Positions 1-14,331 of a stretch of 64,000 nucleotides of DNA are shown piece by piece. Made by a program: the position numbers and the translations under genes. Origin of the DNA: Rhizopus arrhizus. Its lineage: Eukaryota; Mucoromycota; Mucoromycetes; Mucorales; Rhizopodaceae. The DNA lies in assembly GCA_024220505.1 (NCBI GenBank), contig JAKZZE010000024.1:496001-560000 (forward strand), read 5' to 3'. Numbering within the stretch: position 1 is the first letter of the stretch; each line of letters starts with the position of its first letter. The notes under the pieces were generated by a model. That model had not been told where the DNA came from and did no database searches. It worked only from the letters and a program-made list of their open reading frames with translations.

Positions 1-505
1 TGTATCCCGGTTGCCTGCTAAGCAGCGATGCTAAGCGTAGATAAAAATAGTTAGCTTACACATATAATATATGGACATAAGACTATTATTACATTGATGT
101 TCCTTGGTATGAATCTTTTCATGTTTTTTCAAGTCTTGAGGTCTTTTAAATCCTTTATTACAAGTCTATATGTACATTATTATATTAGTTTTGGCCTCCA
201 ACCTCTTTTAAAGCATTTTTTTTACAGAGCACAAGTAAGCTAAGACAAGAAATGAATATAAAATTATTATGGTTTGAATCACTTTTTTTACGTTTCAAGT
301 TCAAGTGAACTTTAATATGGCTGGCAAGGTGGTCCCGTTTAGCAGCTACTACATTACAATTATTCCAGTGACATGTTAAACATAAGTTGTTGGTAGATCT
401 TCTTCCAATGTGCTCATTAGATAAATGGTCGTATAGTTCTTTAGCTGTTTTGAAGAGTTTTTTGCAATTCGTCCATCGACAAGAAAAGCTATTATTCTCT
501 GACAT
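1..505 (-). CDS. rim101: PacC/Rim101-type C2H2 zinc-finger transcription factor, partial
   Basis: This is the N-terminal part of a fungal pH-response factor of the PacC/Rim101 family, nuclear DNA-binding proteins that act under ambient-pH signalling. Exon 1 (start at 505, MSENNSF) encodes finger 1 ([12 protein letters not shown]...LYDHLSNEH) and finger 2 ([12 protein letters not shown]...[12 protein letters not shown]), with the family's typical NNLCLTCxW link. After an intron of roughly 100 nt, positions about 170-100 encode finger 3 ([22 protein letters not shown]), whose [11 protein letters not shown] stretch is a PacC hallmark. The exact splice sites of that intron did not resolve: the obvious GT donor after the second finger is out of phase with the acceptor just before the finger-3 CNKGF. 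A GTAAGC near position 58 looks like another donor, so the gene probably continues beyond the left edge. Family call strong; exon borders weak. Confidence 0.75.
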
Positions 506-1241
506 GAAGAAAGAAAAGAAAGTGTGCCCTGATATCATATGAATCCCCGACAGACGCATTATCATCAGGAAAAATGAACCCGGTTATCCGAGGCTACTCT
601 TTTCGTGCCAAGAAGAGAAAGAGCGATCTTGAGGTCTTGTGCTTGTTACAGGTTTGACAGCTGTTTGTAGTCAAAAAAAAAAAAAGCATTTGTTTATTTT
701 GCTCTAAAGGAAATACTTGGTCCATTGTTTTTATTAAGAAAATTAAGATATTAGCCACATAATCTATCAAATAATGCATGTTGGTTATACTGATTAATTA
801 AATATGTATGTAAAAAAAAAAGAAAGGAGTTAGTCTTCAGCTTGAAACACACATATACAGATAGTTTGCTCTTCGATTGAAGAAGGAAATATGTATCGAA
901 ACCGAAAAGACTGGATACACAAGGTTCATTTCAGATATGAACATAATAGGGTACTTTATAAATTGTTCTTGTTTTAGATTTATTATTTGCTATCCAAAAG
1001 TAGCTTTGTTATTATGGGAAGGTATTTACTCATGAAATAATAAATTCTTCAACACATCCTTTCTTCTGTTTGCGTTAATAAAGAAATGTATTCATTTTGA
1101 ACTTGATACTTTTTTAAAATTTTATTTCTTTATTAGCCAATCTTCAAACGAATGTAATGTCTTGTGAAAAGTATGTTCTTTTATTAACGATTATTTTGGT
1201 ATAAAAAAGAAGACGGGTATGCGCATGCAATTAAAGAAAAG
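506..1241. other. Intergenic, no gene seen
   Basis: This is the space between the PacC-type start and the stop codon of the PIP5-kinase gene; both are on the minus strand. It contains A-rich tracts near 673 and 814 and no open frame that resembles a protein. Confidence 0.6.
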
Positions 1242-3271
1242 TTAATTTTCTTTTTTGTAATTGATAGTAGCTGTGTTTTGAATAAACTTTATAAACCTTT
1301 CACCATATGTCACTGGTTTTATAGCTGAAATGGTGTCCTTGTTTTGCGTAAAGCTCTTGAAAAAATGTTCTGCTCTCTTCAACAGACTGTATCTTGTTAA
1401 AATATCAATCACACCCAAATAATACACTTTATCGGTTGACTGGTTGTTTTCATCTGTTGATATAAACCCTCCTTCTTCTGAGTAAAATATACAGTATTTC
1501 CGCCTAGAAAAAGCGATAAATAAAACATCTACTAATTTTTTTTTTACTTTGTCGTACTCATCAAAAAGCGTTTCTGGTAGTAAAGAAGAGTCCAGTTGAA
1601 CAGGGTTTGATAATTTGATAGCCTTTCTGACGATATCCGCTTTACTTTCTCTCCTATTTCTCGATAGTTTTCTCTCCACTTCCTTTGTACGTGGTTGAAC
1701 AAAGCGCAGGTTGCTATCCCTAATATTTTCAGTGTTTCCTCTAATGATATCATGTATACCAATCAATAAACTATAATCCATGATATCTAGTCTTGACAGC
1801 AACTGTAATATATCTTAGTGCCTGAAAGAAAGTATACATAGTTGCTTCTACCTGAACATCTTTGTATAATTGATCTAAAAATAATGAAACTTTCTGAGGT
1901 CCAAGTTCGAGTCTTTTCTTTTTATTGACCCAATTTAAATCCTTTAATACCGCATGAGGATTTTTGCGAAGATCTTCGTCCGTCGTGATACGTCCATAAG
2001 TTGAGCCCTTTAAGTCATACGTTTCATGTACATCCTTGTTACTAGGAAGCACATTACCCATGACTACAAAATGAATTTTACTTCCATGGGGTAATTTTAT
2101 ACGATGTAGACCATAAAATCGACATAACAACGTATGAGGGTTTTCACAGACATGCTTTATTCAAGATTTCAATCGATCAAGTCTAGTCCTCTTTTATTTA
2201 TAGTTCTTCTTACCTCATAGTAATCCTTTAGTATTTTTCGCATAAACTTATGCTCCGTATGATGTATTGTCTTTATAATAAATCGGTAATCGCGAGAATA
2301 ATAAAAGAAGCTTCCGCTCTTCCCTGGTGACCCCAGTTCACTCAGGATGTATTTGTTTGTAAGTGACATCTACTCATTGCATGGGAATATAAGCTACAAG
2401 TAGTCTCACCATCATCTTTCTCTTACCATATAATCAGCAGCATCAATGTGAAATTTCTCTCTTAAATATCTAAATACCCAAGGTGCATAATCTTTAAATT
2501 TGAAATCATACTTTACTCCAGGTGTTAATTCATTGCCAGTGCTTGATCATAGAAAGTAAGACTTCTACATAGTTCATTCATTCTTTTTGCACTTACACGT
2601 CAAATACTAGTTTATGTGCTGCAGTGAAATCATCATCATTTAGTTCCTTACGCATTTTTGCAGACACTCGACCCACCTAAAATAGAGAAATATGTGAGCA
2701 ATACATTCTTTAAATACTCACAAGTTTTCTCTCAACTTACAGCAATTCGAATACCAGTCAGCATATCATACCTTTTTTTTTTTTTGTATAATTTTAGTGT
2801 GTGAAAAATGATAAAAAAAATATCCTCGTTTTTTATGAAACAAACTTACATCAATTGATAATTTCGGTGCCCCTCAGCAACACGAGTACCAATTAATACC
2901 TTATCATCATCCTCATCATCTTCATCATACTGGTTTTGCATTTTTCTAGAGGCACGACGTGCTGCACGTCGTGCAGTGATTTCAGCCTCCAAGGCTGCTT
3001 GGTCTTCGGGTCCTAATTCACCAAGATCAGGCGTTAATGTATGTCGATGCCGTGATAATGTAGGCGTTGAGAAAGCTCGTTTTGTCTGAACTATAAAAGG
3101 AGGTGCAGGATCCAAAGGAAATGGCGCAATGTCTTCAGACATTCTTCTTGTAAAAGTGTCAAAAGGTGTGTCAAATGCTGAGTTTGTAAACAAGGTAAGG
3201 TCTTTTTCTGCGTTTCTGTTTTTTGAGTCATATATGCCTCTACCAGAACGAAGAGACTGAGTAGCTGGCAT
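1242..3271 (-). CDS. MSS4: Phosphatidylinositol-4-phosphate 5-kinase (Mss4/PIP5K family)
   Basis: Makes PI(4,5)P2 from PI4P at the plasma membrane, where it drives actin organisation and endocytosis. Seven exons close in frame to 555 residues: 3271-2850, 2771-2741, 2676-2597, 2541-2427, 2369-2214, 2154-1852 and 1802-1242. The order of motifs is typical: [52 protein letters not shown] (the G-loop), [25 protein letters not shown] and [13 protein letters not shown] (catalytic loop). The C-terminal kinase part includes KPVTYGERF. The N-terminus is short, about 115 residues with an acidic DEDDEDDDK run before the kinase domain; yeast Mss4 has a much longer one, so a further 5' exon is possible. 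The stretch before the chosen ATG is hydrophobic translation of A/T-rich DNA and was excluded. The intron at 1851-1803 carries a clear ACTAA branch site. Confidence 0.93.
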
Positions 3272-3506
3272 TCTTGGTAGAGAATAAAGTCTATTAAGAA
3301 GAAAAAGAAAAAAATAATGGCTATTTAGGAGGAAAACGAGTATAAAAATAAAAAATAAAAATAAAAAACAATAGTCGGAGATCATGCGCACTGCTTTTTT
3401 GAGTTATGTGTCAAATTGCATGAAAGCAAGACATTTACCCTTGCATTGTCCCAATAAAAATAATTTAATACAAAGCTGACAAATCTTTTCATAATCGATT
3501 TATTAT

Positions 3507-4988
<1,482 letters not shown>

Positions 4989-5399
4989 TTCGGATGCGTT
5001 AAAGAAAAAGAAAAAAAAAAAAAATAGATTGTTTCCCTTTTTTAAAATAAGGTATGACATTTCGTTGTACGAGAGTCACACAACGAAAAAGCGGATTTTT
5101 ATCATGGCAACATTCTTGAATAAATAAAATATTCTCTTGAATGCAAAAGCAAATACGTTGGTAATACTTTTTTAATACATAGCTTAATTTTTACTGTTAC
5201 AGTGGAATTTTTTTTCACTAAATGTTATTGAAGTTTACGGAAAACCATAATAAACTAATAGTGATTTACTGTCAGCCTTAGAATGATTTTATTATATAAA
5301 GCAGTAAGGACAGATCGCTATGCAAAGCAAGAGCAACTCTTCACATACAAAAACAGTTCATTTGAAATTATACAGTGCAGCTGGTAAATTTTGTCCATT
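4989..5399. other. Intergenic, no gene seen
   Basis: Upstream region of the CRAL-TRIO gene. It has T/A-rich tracts near 5010-5025 and nothing recognisable as coding. Confidence 0.55.
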
Positions 5400-6573
5400 C
5401 TTTTTTTTTTGTTTATTTTTATTTATAAATTATAGGAGTCACACGTCTGAGAGCGGTATGAACCAAACGGAACAGAGTATAGGCGATTGAACATGCTAGT
5501 CAAGGTCGAGTCTGCCCCTTGTGAGGGTGGCAAATTGCGACATAACACGAGTGACCAGCTGTTTATCAATAAAAGGAAAGCCGTCAATAGTAAATCTCCA
5601 GTGGGCACGCCAGATAACAAAAAGCACACAGCAGCTGAGAGTCCAGAGATCAGTGTTGTCAGCAAAAGTAAACTGCTGAAAAGACCAGAGGATTGAGCAT
5701 ATATCATCTTGAGTGAAATTGAGGTGTGGACTAAAGAAATTGAAGGTATCTATCCATACTCTCCATTTCATAGGACAGCGAACGAATAAGCGTTGTAAGT
5801 CTTCAGTATTAGCAGAGCAAAATTTACATTGTAAAGAGGTCAAACCGTTATCAAATCTTGAAAGAAGTGATTGGCTATAGAGTTTATGGTGGAATAGACG
5901 ATACCATAAAGACCGGCTTTCAGGCGAAACAGGCATTTTCCAAAAAGTGACCAGTTGGAAGTTAGTATTTGTGGCATTACTGTTGACGGTAGAAATCGCC
6001 GTATTAGAGACAACTGAAATGGTTTAGGTTTGTAATTGATCCATTGGGGCTGCGAACAGAAGGCATCGTTGAATGCTGAATCATCTACTTCACCCAATGG
6101 TTGATTTTGATTCAATATATGAGGCCAGATAAGCTGATTTAGCTTGATGATACGATTATGGATATCTCGGCTTAAATTGGAAACCAGACGAGGGAAGAAA
6201 GACTGGTCAGATGACAATAAAGGACGTGTACATCCAAAGTGGTGATCATACGTAAAAATTGAGACACCTTGTGTTTTTTGTGTCGTGATCGAGTGATCCA
6301 ATAATCAGTAGGAATCATAGCGAATATAGCAGACAGGGGCAAGTGAAGAAGCGTAGCAGGAGCACATGTTGCCTATTGTGTATCTGCATATCCGAAAGAA
6401 TCAACTGCCTCATATATGCTTTGCATAAAGTTATTAGCGTGAGTAGCAGGACGTAATCGCGAAAGAGGGAAAAGGAGAGCCAATCTTATTCCAGTATTTC
6501 CTGAATGGAAGCGACGTATATGATCTAGCAATATAGGTTGACTACAAGACTGAGGGTGGTCAATTTTGTCCAT
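5400..6573 (-). pseudogene. LINE retrotransposon 3' fragment (zf-RVT end), decayed
   Basis: This is the last third of an ORF2-type protein of a non-LTR retrotransposon. Translation from 6573 to 5496 in shifting frames gives segments such as NFMQSIYEAVDSFGYADTQ, then QPQWINYKPKPFQLSL, then the zinc-binding tail CKFCSANTEDLQRLFVRCP and WRAHWRFTIDGFPF. The same C..C...H..C and W(R/K)AHWR layout occurs in the complete LINE at 34.7-39.8 kb. At least two frameshifts or stops separate the parts. On the minus strand the copy ends in an A-rich tail at about 5412-5400, as expected for target-primed insertion; the 5' part is missing. Not functional. Confidence 0.75.
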
Positions 6574-6746
6574 TCTGAAAAATAAATGGCAATTACCTAA
6601 AAATAAGTGATTGGTCGTTTGCTAACAAATAATTGTTGCTCTTAAAATTTTACTTTGTCTTTTTGGGCCAAGTCAAATTGGCGTTACTGAGGGATTATTA
6701 TCGGCTATGATGTAAAAGCTTTGGTTCTTTCCTTTCGCTCTAACAA

Positions 6747-7535
6747 TTGAATAAAATGACAAAAAAAAAATACATTTTTTTTATGAAGGCGAACACAGTA
6801 ATGCCTAAAATAAGGATGGAGAGAGTCTTGGATCAGATGGAAGGTATGTTGACCGAAATCAGTGATTCAAACGTATTACTTGAAACCATAACGAGTCAAA
6901 AGCCCTACTTAAGTCTCGAACTAGCAAAGAAAGAAACTACTTCAAAAAATTCAACAAAAAAGGCTATAAAAGTGGTCAAGAAAGCAGCGTCTACAAAGAC
7001 TACAACGACCAAGCCAGAGAGATATTTATTGACCGAATGATCGAGGGACCTACGGAAAGAGGAAAAGCGACTTTGTATCCAAAGGATCTTGGAATTAATC
7101 CTCGTACTGCTATGCGCTGGTGGAAACACTATCAAGAAACTGGGAAGGTAGCTTACAAAAAGTTGCAAAGAAATCCCGGCTGATCCAACTCACTGACTCC
7201 TGAGCATAAGCAGCACATTCAACAAATAATAGAAAAAGACTCACAACTTTGTGCTGATGACGTTATTGATTCTCTAAAATCGCAGTTTGAGGACTTGAAG
7301 GTTTTAAAATCTCAAATAAACCACTACTTGAGAAACAACATGCTCATTTTAATAAAGAAGCCAACCTTCGACCCTATGACAAGAAACTCTTACAATAACT
7401 TGCAAACGAGATACGAGTGGTTCATGAAGTGGAAAGGCTTGGATCTGGGTTACACTAAGAACTGCGTTTTTGTTGATGAGGCTGCATTAAAGGCAGCCAA
7501 ACAAAAAAAAAGAAAAAAAAAAGCATTTTTTTAAA
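6747..7535 (+). pseudogene. IS630/Tc1-like transposase, decayed
   Basis: Broken remains of a DNA-transposon transposase. After a frameshift near 7020 the reading continues as IEGPTERGKATLYPKDLGIN, PRTAMRWWKHYQETGKV (helix-turn-helix), then after a stop as TPEHKQHIQQIIEKDSQL and LKSQINHYLRNN. It ends in the first catalytic block RYEWFMKWKGLDLGYTKNCV, FVDEA. The FVDEA aspartate is the first D of the expected DDE triad. Downstream of it the sequence collapses into a poly-Lys stretch (KQKKRKKKAFF), so the rest of the catalytic domain is gone. The 97-residue open frame at the start (6747-7040) looks low-complexity and may not be original coding. Confidence 0.7.
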
Positions 7536-7593
7536 CCAACTATGGCTTTTATTTTGAATAAAACTTCAAGTTGATTTAATAGTAACCATAGAA

Positions 7594-8110
7594 ATGAGTT
7601 CACAGTTTTTCTATGAGGATGGTAAGGGACATATATACAGAAAATCAGAAAAGATAGCAATGGATTGGGAAGATGATGTGAATCTTTTACTTCTAGACAT
7701 ATTAACAAACAAAAGACAATACTTATCGGCTAAGAAATAGGGAAAATCTGTAGTTAACAAGACATTAGATGAAACAATGGAAGAGATATCAATCGATGTA
7801 GAAGCAACAAGACCCAAAAAACCCTATAGCTTATATTGTAGTGAGCAGTGCTACTACTTATTTAGTACAACAGGATGACGCTCCTCAGCGCTACAAACCC
7901 TGTTAGACTAGCTAGAGGCATTAATGAGTATACCACCCAAGCGTGGGCATGCCGGCTTAAAAAGATTAAAGATTAGAGTATTCTTAAAAAGTGGACAAAC
8001 AACGCCAATAGAAAGAAGAAGCAATCTCAAGAGGAGTATAAAACTCACCTCATAAATTACTACAATACATTGTTTAGTGTTATGAATGTTGTATTCTGAA
8101 GTAGTATGCA
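7594..8110 (+). pseudogene. Second transposase-like remnant (N-terminal part)
   Basis: From ATG 7594 the frame reads SSQFFYEDGKGHIYRKSEK, then MDWEDDVNLLLLDILTNKRQ, a stop, then NKTLDETMEEISIDVEATR and PKKPYSLY. I associate this layout, from memory, with N-termini of Mucorales IS630-like transposases, so the family call is inference. Stops and frame changes follow at once. The sequence lies just downstream of the remnant ending at 7535 and could be a separate insertion. Confidence 0.4.
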
Positions 8111-9712
8111 TGGACGATGTTCGCTTCCTGGCCGCTACTTGGGATCAGGGGATGCTATTTGATTTAGTAGGAGGCTCTAATACCTGCGGAAAGAACCATG
8201 AGCTAAATAGACTGCAAAAGTAAGACTCAGTTACTTTAAAATCTAAAAATCTTTGGTGCTTTGGCTAATACTTCAATTAGAGCCTTTGACGATTTAGTTA
8301 AATCTAACAAATTTTCTCATAAAGTATAATTCTTTCAAAATATCTCTCAAATTTGGTCAAAATACTATAGAACGCTTTAATATGTAGACCTTACAAGAAT
8401 GTATTATTAGAAAATTATTTCCTTTTACTATGACTAAGCTCTAACATTATTGGTCTCGTAGTGTATTTCTTTCTTTAAAGAGAAAAAAATAGATATAAGC
8501 GTTTATCTCTTTAAAAAGAAGCTTGATTAGAGCCGTTCTCCATATTTTTAACCTAGGAAATCCTTGATCTCTAACTCTACGTTTCTAGTAAGATTTAAAG
8601 TTTTCATGATCAAAATCAATTGCTTTTGTACAGCCTTTTTTTTTTTTTTTAAAAAATTTAGATAAATTATCCTAAAAAAAATACTAACAGCAGACCTTGC
8701 CATCTAATATTTTGATGAAATGAAACTTGACAATTTTATTTTAAAATCAATGACATTAGATTAAAATAGAATTTAAGATGACCATTGATATTTAAAGACA
8801 AATATCTTTTTCAGCATAGAGCTACATTACCCATAATGCTATTATATATCGATAGCAATGTCATCTTTTCACTTCACTCTCCCCAATGCAGTTGTTTTAT
8901 CTCTTTCATGTTTATTTTGTTTGCTTACAAGAGATACGCAAAGTGTATTTTATTTGACAGTGTATCCCGGACTTTGAACTATTTTTGGGAAACACATTAC
9001 TTCACCCTTGGTATTGAAGACCAAAAAAGAGTACAATTCACTTTTAAAAATCGATTTTTTGCTCAAAAGTTGCTTTTTTCCCTCCCTGGTTCTTAACTTG
9101 TTTATACCAAAATAATCGTGATTATTTATTCAGGATGAAGTCATATAAAGCGAGCTACATCATTAAATTCTTTCATAGAAATCATTTTTAGACTCATTAG
9201 GATTTGAATTGATAACAACTATTTTCAAGCTTAATTGAGCTCGGTGTTTGTAGATAGAGATAAAAAGCGACCATCGGTAGAATTATTCGTAGTCAGGATT
9301 ATATAAAGTTTTCGCAATACAAAGGATAAGCTGAGCCATGTTATTTTCACCGTCAATGGTTGATTTGTTACTGATAGATATCCAATAACCTGTATAGAAT
9401 GGGATGATTTAAATAAACTATAAAATGTAGGTAAATGATTAACCCAGAAATTCTAACCTATCCATTTGCTTGCACAGCAAATTTTTGTTGATTTGCTTAC
9501 ATTTGTATAAATTAAGCTTGTCAACGTTGATTTCATGTCTAATAAAAAAGGTTAGTAGGGGTTTGATAAGTTCATTATCCGCAATTCTGATTCCCTAAAT
9601 TTAGGCATAAAGTTGAAATCAAGCCAATCTAAGCTTCAAATGACGTATAGCTTTAAAGCATGATCTCGCTTGCTTTTTTACTTGCTTTCTTCTTTTCCAA
9701 TTTTATTTTATA
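8111..9712. other. Intergenic, AT-rich, no gene seen
   Basis: About 1.6 kb between transposase debris and the trehalase gene. An open frame at 8785-9096 has no family resemblance and a composition typical of random AT-rich DNA. The last few hundred bases must contain the trehalase promoter, but I could not single out a TATA box or stress element with confidence. Confidence 0.5.
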
Positions 9713-12157
9713 ATGTCAAACTTACCAATCATTGAAATTGAACACGATGTTCACGCGCCTGCTTCTACATATTATACAACAGGGGACAATGCAAGACATC
9801 GAACAAGAACCCATACTGTAAATACTTTTTTTTGATGCATAAATTTTATTATTTCTCATAATTTCATTATAGAGAAGTCATCAATTAGGTGCCACGCAAA
9901 TGCAAGGCCTTGAAGGAGCTCGCAAAAGACGCGCTTCACACGGTAAGTAAATCAGCAATAATAGGATAATATTGATGCTAACAATTTGAATTCAGATGAC
10001 AAAAGTAAAGCACGTCGATTCTTGATTGACGTTGAAGAAACACAGCGTAAAATTCTAGAACAAGAGGACACCGATGGTGATTTTCAAATCACCATCAATG
10101 ACCTAGGCCCCAAAACAATGTCTTTAGGTACGGCTGATTCTGGTGGTTACCGAAAAATTGATATCAGAGGTACCTATATGTTATCAAACTTGCTTCAAGA
10201 GCTTGCACTCGCTCATGACTACGGAAGAAAGCATATCGTACTGGATGAAGCTAGACTGAACGAAAATCCGGTAGATCGCTTATCTCGCATGATCCGACAT
10301 AACTTTTGGGACGGTTTGACTCGTCGTATTGACGCTGATTCTCTCGAAGTGATATGCCCAGACCCCAAAAACAGGTCAATTAACAAACATCCTATCATCT
10401 ATGTTCCTTGCGACGATCACGAGGCCTATGCCTTTTATAAGGAAGTCTCGGAGTCTCGCCAACATTTAAATTTGGAGGTGGAATATTTACCTAAAGAAAT
10501 TACAGCAGATTATGTCAAGAGTATTAATGATCGTCCTGGTTTACTTACCCTTGCTATGCGCAAAACAAAAGATGAAAATGGCAAGGATACATACGTGGGT
10601 GAGCCCTTCATTGTTCCTGGTGGCCGCTTTAACGAGATGTATGGTTGGGACTCTTACTTTTCAGCCTTGGGCTTACTAGAAGATGGCCGGGTGGAGATCG
10701 TTCGTAGCATGGTTGAAAATTTTGCTTATCAAATCAAACATTATGGTAAAATATTGAACGCAAACCGATCCTATTATCTAGCTCGATCTCAGCCACCCTT
10801 TTTGACCGATATGGCACTGAAGGTGTACGAAAAGCTTTCTCCAGAGAAGGAAGAAGAAAACAAGGATTGGTTAAGACGTATCTTCAAGTCAGCAATAAAG
10901 GAGTACTGGGAAGTCTGGATGTGTGAACCACGTTTGGATAAAAAGACAATGCTCTCACGTTACCGTCCCGATGGTTCAGGTATTCCACCAGAAACCGAAG
11001 CATCTCATTTTGTTCACATCTTGGAGCCTTTTGCTGAAAAACATAACATCGGTTTGGATGAATTCATTGATAAATATAATGACGGTACTATTAAGGAACC
11101 GGAGCTGGATGAATACTTCTTACATGACCGTGCAGTGAGAGAATCTGGGCATGATACTACATATAGATTTGATAGAGTATGTGCTAATTTAGCAACAATT
11201 GATTTAAATGCACTCTTGTACAAATACGAAATGGATATAGCTGATTCTATCAGGGATCATCTGGATGATGATCTGGAAGACTTTAATGGTGTTAAACAAA
11301 ACGCACAAGAATGGCTAGAAAGAGCTAAGCAACGCAAAGAGCGAATAGACAAATATTTATGGAATGAAAAAGAATCTCTGTACTATGACTATGACACTAT
11401 AATCGAAGAACAGGCAGTATATGTGAGCGTCACTTCCTTTTTTGCTCTTTGGGCAGGCTGTGCAAGCCAAGAACAAGCGCAAAAGATGGTGAAACATTCA
11501 CTCTCTAAATTTGAAGTTTTAGGTGGTTTAGTGTCTGGTACGGAGTCATCCCGTGGTGAGATTTCTTTAGAAAGACCTAATCGACAATGGGACTTCCCTT
11601 TTGGTTGGGCTCCTCATCAAATGATAGCATGGGCTGGCTTAGAAAAATATGGTATGATAGAAACTGCTCGTCGACTTGCCTATCGTTGGCTGTATACGTA
11701 AGCTTAAATTGTGTTTTCTATATGTTACTTTTTACTTACAAAAAATATATATAGGATCACAAAAGCCTTTGTTGATTTTAATGGTGTTGTTCCTGAAAAA
11801 TTCGATGTTGTAAGTTTATCTCATAAAGTTGAAGTTGAATACGGAAACGTGGGTACAGACTTTAAATGTGTCCCAAGAGAAGGCTTTGGTTGGATGAATG
11901 CGTCATACCAAGTGGGTCTCAGTTATTTAACAACACACATGCGTCGTGCGCTTGGTACATGTACTTTACCTGATTTACTATTTGAAAAGGCTATGATTCG
12001 TGAGCACCGTATGCTGGGTATGACACGCGAAGAAGAAGAAGTGGCAGCTCTCCGCCGTCGTACGTCAACTATTGCCGCAAGAGCTTACACACGTAATGGA
12101 AGCATCAGCGCTGCTGTTACTCGCATTTCGCTATCAGATGCACCACCCAAACAATAA
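9713..12157 (+). CDS. NTH1: Neutral (cytosolic) trehalase
   Basis: Hydrolyses trehalose to two glucose in the cytosol, mobilising this storage sugar during spore germination and recovery from stress. Four exons close in frame to 759 residues, close to the usual fungal size: 9713-9817, 9873-9942, 9996-11697 and 11755-12157. Both glycoside hydrolase family 37 signatures are present: PGGRFNEMYGWDSYF near residue 266 and RQWDFPFGWAP near residue 590. The N-terminus carries the two regulatory features known from fungal neutral trehalases: a protein kinase A site RRAS (Ser57, made by exon 2) and a calcium-binding-like loop DTDGDFQITINDLG near residues 83-96. This predicts cAMP/PKA and Ca2+ activation. 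The MSNLPIIEIEHD start gives an uninterrupted match into the regulatory region. No signal peptide, consistent with the neutral and not the acid enzyme. Confidence 0.96.
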
Positions 12158-12970
12158 GGCATTTTGTCTACAAAATATTAAATAAATATGCATGTTTTGT
12201 TTCTAATATAGCATGTGTTCATTCTTAAGTCATTTTACAAAGGTTCTTTCAAAACCAGAAGCCTACTACAACGTCATAGCTTGTTAAAGAACTGAGGACG
12301 AAAGAAAGTTCAATCTCAGCAAGTGTGCTGCTTGCGTAAAGCGTTGCTCGCTCTTTTTAACTTCTCTTTCACTAAACGCAACATCCTTAACGTTTTCCCA
12401 TCCATCCGTCTCTTTTATCACTCCAACACACAAATTTAAAGGTAAATGTCGTCTACTGTGGAAGCAACTGGCTGTAAATGCACAAATCCTCCGAAATTCG
12501 CAATCACTTGCCATTCTTCTTTTGCTTGATTCACGAAAATGTGTAATGAAAATTACAAGAAAAGAAAAGAGAAAAAAAAAAAAAAAGCACCAGAAAGGCA
12601 TCAGTTCTAAGAAACAAAAAAAGTTGATTCGAAGATGAGCTTTGTATTTTTTTTTGGTCAATTACACTTGTTTATGGAGATGAAAAGGTTATAAACAGTA
12701 CACAAACAGAAGAAATCGGTCCATACGTAATCAGCTTCAACTTTGTGGAAAACTCCGCAAACATTGGAATTTTTAGCTTTTTGCAGCAAAGATGAAATCA
12801 TGAAATGTACCAACAGATTAAAGTTGTGGGAAAATTTTCTTTTTTCTTATTTTCAAAAAGATCAAGTCAAAGAGACGAACAATAATGGATAAACGAATTC
12901 GGAGGAAGACAGTTGATTCTTTCTATTGTTTTTAAACATATTACTCACTCTTTTTTTTGTCTAACTCAGT
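12158..12970. other. Intergenic between trehalase and SUB2
   Basis: Contains the trehalase 3' region (AATAAA-like sequence near 12180) and the SUB2 promoter with a T-rich tract just before the ATG. A minus-strand open frame at 12284-12661 is low-complexity at its start and matches no family I know. Confidence 0.5.
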
Positions 12971-14331
12971 ATGTCTGCCGACCACGCTGATGATCTTATT
13001 GATTACGAGGAAGAAGATGAGCAAACTCTCCAACAAGAAACTACAGCTCCACAAACAGACAGTATTGAAGAAGAAGAGAAAAAAGACAAGAAAGGTTCTT
13101 ATGTTGGTATCCACTCTACTGGTTTCCGTGACTTTTTGTTGAAACCTGAACTCTTAAGAAGTATTGTCGATTGTGGTTTCGAACACCCTTCAGAAGGTAT
13201 AGATATCATTAAATATTTCAAAAACATATTAGCTCTAATATTTAAAATGTTTTAGTCCAACAGGAATGTATTCCTCAATCTATCTTGGGTATGGATGTTC
13301 TTTGTCAAGCTAAATCTGGTATGGGTAAGACTGCTGTTTTCGTATTGGCTACTCTCCAACAACTTGAGCCTATCAATGGTGAAGTCTCTGTGATTATTCT
13401 TTGTCACACTCGTGAATTAGCTTTCCAAATCAAGAACGAATATGCCCGTTTCTCCAAATATCTTCCTGATATTCGTACCGAAGTCTTTTATGGTGGTGTC
13501 CCTATGACTAAAGATGTGGAAACACTCAAGGATAAAAATAAGTGCCCACACATTCTCGTTGGTACTCCTGGTCGTGTATTAGCTTTAATTCGCGATAAGC
13601 ATCTTAAATTGAGTAACGTCAAGCATTTTGTATTGGATGAATGTGATAAAATGTTGGAACAATTGGACATGCGACGTGATGTTCAAGATATTTTCCGTGC
13701 TACACCTCATCACAAGCAAGTGATGATGTTTACTGCTACTTTGGCCAAGGATATGCGACCTGTCTGTAAAAAGTTTATGCAAAACCCATTAGAAATTTAT
13801 GTAGATGATGAAGCCAAGTTAACTCTTCACGGTCTTCAACAGTTCTATATTAAATTAGAAGAAAAAGAAAAGAATCGCAAATTGAATGACCTTTTAGATT
13901 CACTTGAATTCAATCAAGTCTGTATTTTTGTTCGCTCAGTGTCTCGTGCAAATGAATTGAACAGAATTTTAACAGACTGTAACTTTCCAAGTATTTGTAT
14001 TCACTCTCAAATGACTCAAGATGAACGTATTAAGAGATACAAATCATTCAAGGAATTTGAAAAGCGTATTATGGTTGCCACTGATATCTTTGGTCGTGGT
14101 ATTGATATTGAACGTGTTAATATTGTCATCAACTATGACATGCCTGATGGTGCTGATTCTTATTTACACAGAGTGGGCCGTGCTGGTCGTTTTGGTACCA
14201 AGGGTCTTGGCATTACCTTTGTATCAGATGAAAATGATACTCAAGTATTGAATGACGTTCAAAGTAGATTTGAAGTCAATATTTCACCACTTCCTGAGGA
14301 CATCGACATCAATACTTACATGACCTCTTAA
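12971..14331 (+). CDS. SUB2: ATP-dependent RNA helicase SUB2/UAP56
   Basis: DECD-box helicase that remodels the early spliceosome and loads export factors on mRNA as part of the TREX complex, in the nucleus. Two exons (12971-13196 and 13256-14331) close in frame to 433 residues, the normal length. Motifs in order: Q-motif region [15 protein letters not shown] across the intron, Walker [14 protein letters not shown] counterpart [11 protein letters not shown] and [12 protein letters not shown] (not DEAD), TAT in motif [29 protein letters not shown] and [10 protein letters not shown]. The acidic N-terminus ([12 protein letters not shown]) is also typical of UAP56. The DECD motif and flanking [19 protein letters not shown] separate it from other DEAD-box proteins. 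Confidence 0.97.

Noticed and set aside
8785..9096. 103-residue open frame
   Set aside because: No family resemblance, no intron or promoter context, composition of random AT-rich DNA.
12284..12661. 125-residue minus-strand frame between trehalase and SUB2
   Set aside because: Starts in poly-Lys/Phe low-complexity sequence and overlaps both genes' regulatory regions; not recognised.
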